The notes beneath the pieces were generated by a model. It saw only the letters and a list, made by a program, of their open reading frames with translations. It did no database searches and had not been told where the DNA came from. From assembly GCF_028807635.1 (NCBI RefSeq), contig NZ_JARBAX010000001.1:4451501-4515500 (forward strand): DNA of 64,000 bases, given 5' to 3'. Source of the DNA: Streptomyces spiramyceticus. Lineage in GTDB: Bacteria; Actinomycetota; Actinomycetes; Streptomycetales; Streptomycetaceae. Below are positions 60,245-64,000 of the stretch, piece after piece; the stretch's first letter is position 1; each line of letters opens with the position of its first letter. Both the position numbers and the translations under genes were made by a program.

Positions 60245-60502
60245 TCAGGCGGTCGCGTTACGCGCCCGGTTGCGGGCGGCGCGGCGCTTCATTGCGCGTC
60301 GCTCGTCCTCGCTGAGTCCACCCCAGACGCCGGAGTCCTGACCGGACTCGAGCGCCCACTGCAGGCACTGCTCCATGACGGGGCAGCGGCGGCAGACGGC
60401 CTTGGCTTCCTCGATCTGCAGCAGCGCAGGACCGGTGTTGCCGATGGGGAAGAACAGCTCCGGGTCTTCCTCACGACAAACGGCGTTGTGACGCCAGTCC
60501 AT
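60245..60502 (-). CDS. wblE: WhiB-family iron-sulfur regulator WblE (WhiB1-like)
   Basis: 85 residues. Cluster cysteines at C9, C37, C40 and C46 match WhiB1 numbering. GVWGGLSEDERR near residue 60 is the Wbl turn, and the C-terminus is basic (MKRRAARNRARN) for DNA contact. WhiB1 binds region 4 of the primary sigma factor and its [4Fe-4S] cluster reacts with nitric oxide. It is essential in M. tuberculosis. Unlike WblC there is no AT-hook. Short palindromes lie in the leader at 60526-60560. Confidence 0.95.
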   Translation of the reverse strand: MDWRHNAVCREEDPELFFPIGNTGPALLQIEEAKAVCRRCPVMEQCLQWALESGQDSGVWGGLSEDERRAMKRRAARNRARNATA

Positions 60503-60525
60503 GGCTGCTACCTCTCCTTGGTATT

Positions 60526-60560
60526 ACAAGCACGTTGCTTGTGAATGTGAACGCTTTCAC
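60526..60560 (-). promoter_or_regulatory. Two inverted repeats in the wblE leader
   Basis: ACAAGCA (60526-60532), CGT, TGCTTGT (60536-60542) is a perfect 7-bp inverted repeat 24-40 bp before the start codon. GTGAA (60547-60551), CGCT, TTCAC (60556-60560) is a second, with a LacI-operator-like GTGAACGCTTTCAC look. Binder unknown. The remaining DNA up to 60817 (315-bp gap between wblE and the lipid kinase) holds a T-run at 60720-60727 and no gene I can name. Confidence 0.55.
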
Positions 60561-60817
60561 GAATCCCCCCGCAAGTGAAGGGCCGACTGCCAGTTGCCTG
60601 GTGTGGTCCTTGTGAAGGAGGGGTTCTTGCTCTCAGTGGAGGCCGGTGTTGCGGGCCGTCCCGATCGCCATGTAGAGATTCGCAAACCTCGGCAGCGGAT
60701 ACAACCCCTTCCGGAAAGTTTTTTTTGATTCCTCGGTGTCGGCTAGGTCACAGCCGTACTTCCATGGGGTGGACCCCAGTAGATACGTTCGAGTTAAAGG
60801 ACTTTTGCGCGTTCCGC

Positions 60818-61786
60818 TCACACAATCACACGCAGTGCACGGCGTACGCCTGTGAACGTCACGCTAGTACGCAGTCCTAGGTGGTCGCCGTCCATCTGGA
60901 AGGGCAGCGGAGCCTTTGAATGCAAGGTGAAGTCCGTCAAGTCATGCAGCGTTACCGCGTGCTTACCGTGCGGACCGCGATCAGGACTTGAAGTGAGCAG
61001 CTGGGTCGCATAACGGGCCACCGTGGGGGTGGACATCCGGCTGAGGGCGAGTACGTCCAGGGCCTTGTCGAAGGAGGCCTCGGGGGACGCGTACATCGGG
61101 CGATTCCCCAGGTAGGTCCATGGTGCGGTGTTGCAGACTATGGAAAGCACAAGATCTTTTACGGGGTCGTGGCCCGGCCGCTCCAGGGTGATCAGCCCGT
61201 GCAGGCGGTGCGGTTCCTCCAGGAATTGGCGTACCACCTGGCGCACGTAGAGGGCGTGGGTCGAGCGCTTTCCGCGCTCCCGCTGCTGCTCGACCCTGCC
61301 GATCACTCCCGCGTCGAAACCGAGCCCCGCCGTGAACGTGAACCAGCGGCCCGGGACGGATTCGTCCTCGGTGCCCGGCGTGCCGCCCGCGTGCCCGAGG
61401 CCGACCGTGCGCTCGCTGCGCGTGCTCAGGGCGTCCAGAATGGCGCCGGTCGCCTCGACGGCGTCGTTGGGCAGCCCCAGCGCTCGGGCGAATACGTTCG
61501 TGGAGCCACCGGGGACGACCGCGAGGCGCGGCAGCCGGTCGGGGTCGGGCCCGGCGTGCAGGAGCCCGTTGACGACCTCGTTGACGGTGCCGTCGCCACC
61601 GAGCGCGACGACCAGGTCGATCTCCTTGCTCTGCGCGGCCTGCCGGGCCAGGTCGCGGGCGTGTCCGCGGTACTCGGTGGTCACCGCTTCCAGCTTCATC
61701 TCGCTGGCGAGGGCATGAATCAGGACATCGCGGGTGCGTGCGCTGGTGGTGGTTGCTGCCGGGTTGACCACGAGGAGTGAGCGCAT
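60818..61786 (-). CDS. Diacylglycerol/lipid kinase-family protein
   Basis: 322 residues, ATG at 61786. DAGK catalytic domain: VVNPAATTTSARTRDVL (nucleotide-binding start), VVALGGDGTVNEVVNGLL (GGDGT motif) and LAVVPGGSTNVFARALGLP. C-terminal region as in YegS/DgkB-type lipid kinases. It probably phosphorylates diacylglycerol or a related lipid at the membrane. Divergent from a small membrane protein gene with 72 bp between starts. Confidence 0.9.
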   Translation of the reverse strand: MRSLLVVNPAATTTSARTRDVLIHALASEMKLEAVTTEYRGHARDLARQAAQSKEIDLVVALGGDGTVNEVVNGLLHAGPDPDRLPRLAVVPGGSTNVFARALGLPNDAVEATGAILDALSTRSERTVGLGHAGGTPGTEDESVPGRWFTFTAGLGFDAGVIGRVEQQRERGKRSTHALYVRQVVRQFLEEPHRLHGLITLERPGHDPVKDLVLSIVCNTAPWTYLGNRPMYASPEASFDKALDVLALSRMSTPTVARYATQLLTSSPDRGPHGKHAVTLHDLTDFTLHSKAPLPFQMDGDHLGLRTSVTFTGVRRALRVIV

Positions 61787-61858
61787 GCGCAGCAGCCTAC
61801 CTACTTGGGGGTACCCGGCCCAGACCTGGCCCGCTGGGGCGGCCGCTACGCTGCAGGG

Positions 61859-62299
61859 GTGAGTACTGAGCAGCCCGAGCAAGAGCAGGCACCCGCCGCC
61901 GAACCCCGACCCTCCAGGCTGACGGCCGCCGCGGCGCTCGCCGCGCTTGAGGGCCTGGCCCTGATCGCCGGTGGCGCGTACATGCTCGTAATGGGACTGA
62001 TCGGCAGCCCCGACAAGCCGGAGCAGGCGGAGATGGGCGGCCTGACCCTGCTCGTCCTCGCGGTGCTGCCGCTGGTGGCCGCGCGCGGACTGCTCAAGTG
62101 CCGGGCGTGGAGCCGGGGGCCGGCCATCATCACGCAGCTCATGGCGCTGCCGGTGGCCTGGACTCTGCTGCGCTCGGAGGGCTCACTGCTGATCCCGGCC
62201 GGAATCGTGCTCGCCGCGGTGGCCGTGACGTCACTGGTGCTGCTGGTCAACCCGCAGACCACGCAGGCGCTGGGAATCCGCAGCGCCCGCGACGCATAG
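61859..62299 (+). CDS. Membrane protein of unknown function, four helices
   Basis: 146 residues, GTG at 61859. A 20-residue acidic/Pro-rich N-terminus, then four transmembrane helices (AALAALEGLALIAGGAYMLV, LTLLVLAVLPLVAARGLL, ITQLMALPVAWTLL, LLIPAGIVLAAVAVTSLVLL). No known domain. Converges on sigH, with 29 bp between the ends. Probably an integral-membrane accessory protein conserved in streptomycetes. Confidence 0.82.
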   Translation: MSTEQPEQEQAPAAEPRPSRLTAAAALAALEGLALIAGGAYMLVMGLIGSPDKPEQAEMGGLTLLVLAVLPLVAARGLLKCRAWSRGPAIITQLMALPVAWTLLRSEGSLLIPAGIVLAAVAVTSLVLLVNPQTTQALGIRSARDA

Positions 62300-62328
62300 C
62301 GTCACGGGCGCAGCGACAGCGTCAAGGA

Positions 62329-63327
62329 TCACTCCTCGACGAGGAGCCTTTCGCGGAGCTGGGCCAGCGTGCGGGCCAGCAGGCGCGAGACATGCATCTG
62401 GGAGATGCCGACCTCCTGCGCGATCTGCGACTGCGTCATGTTCCCGAAGAAGCGAAGCAGCAGAATCCGCTTCTCCCGGGGCGGAAGATCCTCCAGCAGC
62501 GGCTTGAGTGACTCCCGGTACTCGACACCCTCCAGCGCCTCGTCCTCCGCGCCCAGCGTGTCAGCGACGGCCGGGGAATCGTCGTCCGTGTCCGGGACGT
62601 CCAGCGACAGCGTGCTGTACGCGTTGGCCGACTCCAGGCCCTCCAGGACCTCTTCCTCCGAGATCCCGAGGCGCTCGGCCAGCTCGTGCACCGTCGGGGA
62701 ACGACCGTGCTGCTGGGAGAGCTCCGCCGTGGCCGTCGTCAGCGACAGGCGCAGTTCCTGAAGCCGGCGCGGCACCCGGACCGCCCAGCCCTTGTCGCGG
62801 AAGTGCCGCTTGATCTCACCGACGACGGTCGGTGTCGCGTACGTCGAGAACTCGACGCCGCGCTCCGGATCGAACCGGTCCACCGACTTGATCAGCCCGA
62901 TCGTGGCGACCTGGGTCAGGTCGTCGAGAGGCTCGCCGCGGTTGCGGAACCGCCGCGCGAGGTGCTCGACCAGCGGAAGGTGCATCCGCACAAGACGGTT
63001 GCGCAGCTCCGCCTTCTCCATCGATCCGTCCGGCAGTTTGCGCAGCTCGATGAACATCGAGCGCGCACCACTGCGATCGTGCGGATCATGGCGTCCGTGA
63101 TCCTTGGAGTGCTCTTCGTGCTCGCTCATCTGGCCCGCCCGCTCTGCCTGCTCCGCCGCCGCCGTGCCCACCAAGCCCTCCACCAGGCCGTCCACCGGGT
63201 GGGGGCGGGCCTGCTGCTCAGGGAGACCCGTCGGCTGGAGCGCGGACTCGACCGGAGTCGCGCGCCCTCCCGCGGGCGTCTTTGGGCTGAGCTCCTCGTT
63301 GCGCACCGGCCCGTCCCCGTTCCTCAC
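62329..63327 (-). CDS. sigH: Stress sigma factor SigH (SigB/SigF family)
   Basis: 332 residues from GTG 63327, whose GTGA overlaps the ushX stop. Shorter forms could start at GTG 63306 or ATG 63129, and S. coelicolor SigH is known to occur in several lengths. The first 65 residues are Pro/Gly/Glu-rich and unstructured. Sigma-2: LRNRLVRMHLPLVEHLARRF, DLTQVATIGLIKSVDRFDPE, FSTYATPTVVGEIKRHFRD; sigma-3: PTVHELAERLGISEEEV; sigma-4: LPPREKRILLLRFFGNMTQS, SQMHVSRLLARTL. It controls osmotic and developmental genes and is held by UshX. Confidence 0.93.
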   Translation of the reverse strand: MRNGDGPVRNEELSPKTPAGGRATPVESALQPTGLPEQQARPHPVDGLVEGLVGTAAAEQAERAGQMSEHEEHSKDHGRHDPHDRSGARSMFIELRKLPDGSMEKAELRNRLVRMHLPLVEHLARRFRNRGEPLDDLTQVATIGLIKSVDRFDPERGVEFSTYATPTVVGEIKRHFRDKGWAVRVPRRLQELRLSLTTATAELSQQHGRSPTVHELAERLGISEEEVLEGLESANAYSTLSLDVPDTDDDSPAVADTLGAEDEALEGVEYRESLKPLLEDLPPREKRILLLRFFGNMTQSQIAQEVGISQMHVSRLLARTLAQLRERLLVEE

Positions 63328-63737
63328 GCCGGCCCGGGTCCCGCGCCGCGCTGTTTGTACAGGCTGATGGTGACCGTACGGTCCTCCGCGACCGTGGAGT
63401 CGACCTTGCCCGCGAGTGCGGAGAGCACCGTCCAGGCGAACGTGTCGCGCTCGGGCGCGCGCCCGTCGGTGGTCGGGGCCGACACCGTCACGTCGAGGGA
63501 GTCGTCGACGAGCCGGAAGACGCAGCTGAGGACGGAGCCCGGCACGGCCTGCTGAAGCAGGATCGCGCAGGCCTCGTCGACCGCGATGCGCAGGTCCTCG
63601 ATCTCGTCGAGGGTGAAGTCCAAGCGCGCCGCAAGGCCGGCAGTGGCCGTACGCAGCACGGACAGATAGGCACCTGCAGCGGGCAGCCGGACTTCCACGA
63701 AGTCCTGGGTCCCGGGCTCGCCTGCGATCTGGGACAC
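63324..63737 (-). CDS. ushX: Anti-sigma factor UshX (RshA/PrsH), serine-kinase type
   Basis: 137 residues, GTG at 63737 with GGAGGTGAGG just upstream. RsbW/SpoIIAB-type HATPase-like fold: FTLDEIEDLRIAVDEACAIL (N-box) and SVLSCVFRLVDDSLDVTVSA. In S. coelicolor the homologous protein binds SigH and is itself released by anti-anti-sigma factors. Coupled to sigH by the overlapping GTGA. The longer in-frame start at 63800 is not supported by a ribosome site. Confidence 0.9.
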   Translation of the reverse strand: MSQIAGEPGTQDFVEVRLPAAGAYLSVLRTATAGLAARLDFTLDEIEDLRIAVDEACAILLQQAVPGSVLSCVFRLVDDSLDVTVSAPTTDGRAPERDTFAWTVLSALAGKVDSTVAEDRTVTISLYKQRGAGPGPA

Positions 63738-63955
63738 CCTCACCTCCAAGGTGGCACAAGCTCTTTCGGGGGTCCGAGAGGGGGCACCCCCCGGAGCCAC
63801 GCGGTACGTCGTTCGCCGGTGACGCTATCGCGATCCACTCTTCCGTGTCGCCAGGGCCCCTGCCCGGCGACATGTCACTCATGGTAAGCACATGGGTACG
63901 GACAGTGGCTAGGGGTCTGCGGTGCCCAATTGCAGAGAACCAGCGCCGGGTTGAC

Positions 63956-63980
63956 GTACCCACACGTCAGACGATCGAAC
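63956..63980 (-). promoter_or_regulatory. SigB/SigH-type promoter upstream of ushX-sigH
   Basis: On the minus strand GTTC (63977-63980), a 15-bp spacer, and GGGTAC (63956-63961), close to the sigma-B-family consensus GTTT-N14/16-GGGTAT. It lies about 220 bp before the ushX start. Autoregulation by SigH is the likely meaning. Confidence 0.65.
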
Positions 63981-64000
63981 CGTCCACCGTGCACCAACGC

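Noticed and set aside
60700..60735. CTTCCGGAAAG plus T8 as an intrinsic terminator
   Set aside because: The stem has no room for a loop and lies on the strand opposite to both flanking genes.
63328..63963. Long N-terminal extension of SigH
   Set aside because: It runs through ushX in another frame. SigH starts at or after 63327.
1..64000. CRISPR array, prophage or biosynthetic gene cluster
   Set aside because: No regularly spaced repeats, no phage structural or integrase genes, no NRPS, PKS or terpene genes were seen.

Overview
The window is high-GC actinobacterial chromosome and almost certainly Streptomyces. The evidence is GC-rich third codon positions, many GTG starts, and the order of several landmark gene sets: wblC, two initiator tRNAs, catR-catA, hisN, aroA-rsgA, sigR-rsrA, nrdA-nrdB, dasR-dasABCD-nagB, a pdtaS-like kinase with wblE, and ushX-sigH. 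From memory this order matches the SCO5180-SCO5245 stretch of S. coelicolor. It is core chromosome. I see no prophage, CRISPR array, biosynthetic cluster or intact insertion sequence. The only mobile-looking DNA is a 230-bp element with 22-bp terminal inverted repeats beside dasR.

Layout. 1-4.5 kb: end of an M20 peptidase, NudC, a mycoredoxin and the UvrD2 helicase. 4.5-6.2 kb: the wblC (whiB7) antibiotic-response locus, with its promoter, an upstream ORF, an attenuator-like terminator, wblC, and a coupled small basic protein. 6.2-18.8 kb: an ABC1 kinase, a ThiF-like protein facing a YgjP-like metallopeptidase, three linked AIM24-domain genes of which the first is a TerD fusion, a Nudix-zincin pair, an SDR, MoaE, a PDZ/S16 protease and a PPA1309 protein. 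18.9-26.6 kb: a UPF0182 membrane protein, two identical initiator tRNA genes bracketing a Sel1-repeat protein, and catR-catA. 26.6-35.2 kb: CBS protein, HisN, TetR/SMR pair, RsgA, AroA, M50 protease, SRAP protein, hydrolase and sigR-rsrA. 35.3-40.1 kb: two membrane HD proteins, a TPR-like protein and peptide deformylase. 40.4-50 kb: an AraC-type regulator, an XRE regulator with a flavin reductase, class Ia ribonucleotide reductase under a cobalamin riboswitch, an L7/L12-like protein, YbdD and CstA. 50-58.4 kb: the amino-sugar regulon. 58.6-64 kb: the PdtaS-like kinase, WblE, a lipid kinase and the sigH operon.

The strongest theme is stress and nutrient sensing. WblC responds to translation-blocking antibiotics and sigma-R/RsrA to thiol oxidation. 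CatR/CatA handles peroxide, and sigma-H/UshX osmotic or developmental stress. WblE carries a redox- or NO-sensitive cluster, DasR senses amino-sugar phosphate, and the riboswitch couples dNTP synthesis to vitamin B12. Several control elements are visible: a WhiB7-type promoter, a GGAAT-N18-GTT sigma-R promoter, a 55-residue upstream-start extension of SigR, DasR sites, and a sigma-B-type promoter upstream of ushX-sigH.

The least explained parts are the TerD/AIM24 cluster, the TIR element with the duplicated dasR 3' end, the DasR-like site in front of the PdtaS-like kinase, and the paired HD membrane proteins after rsrA.
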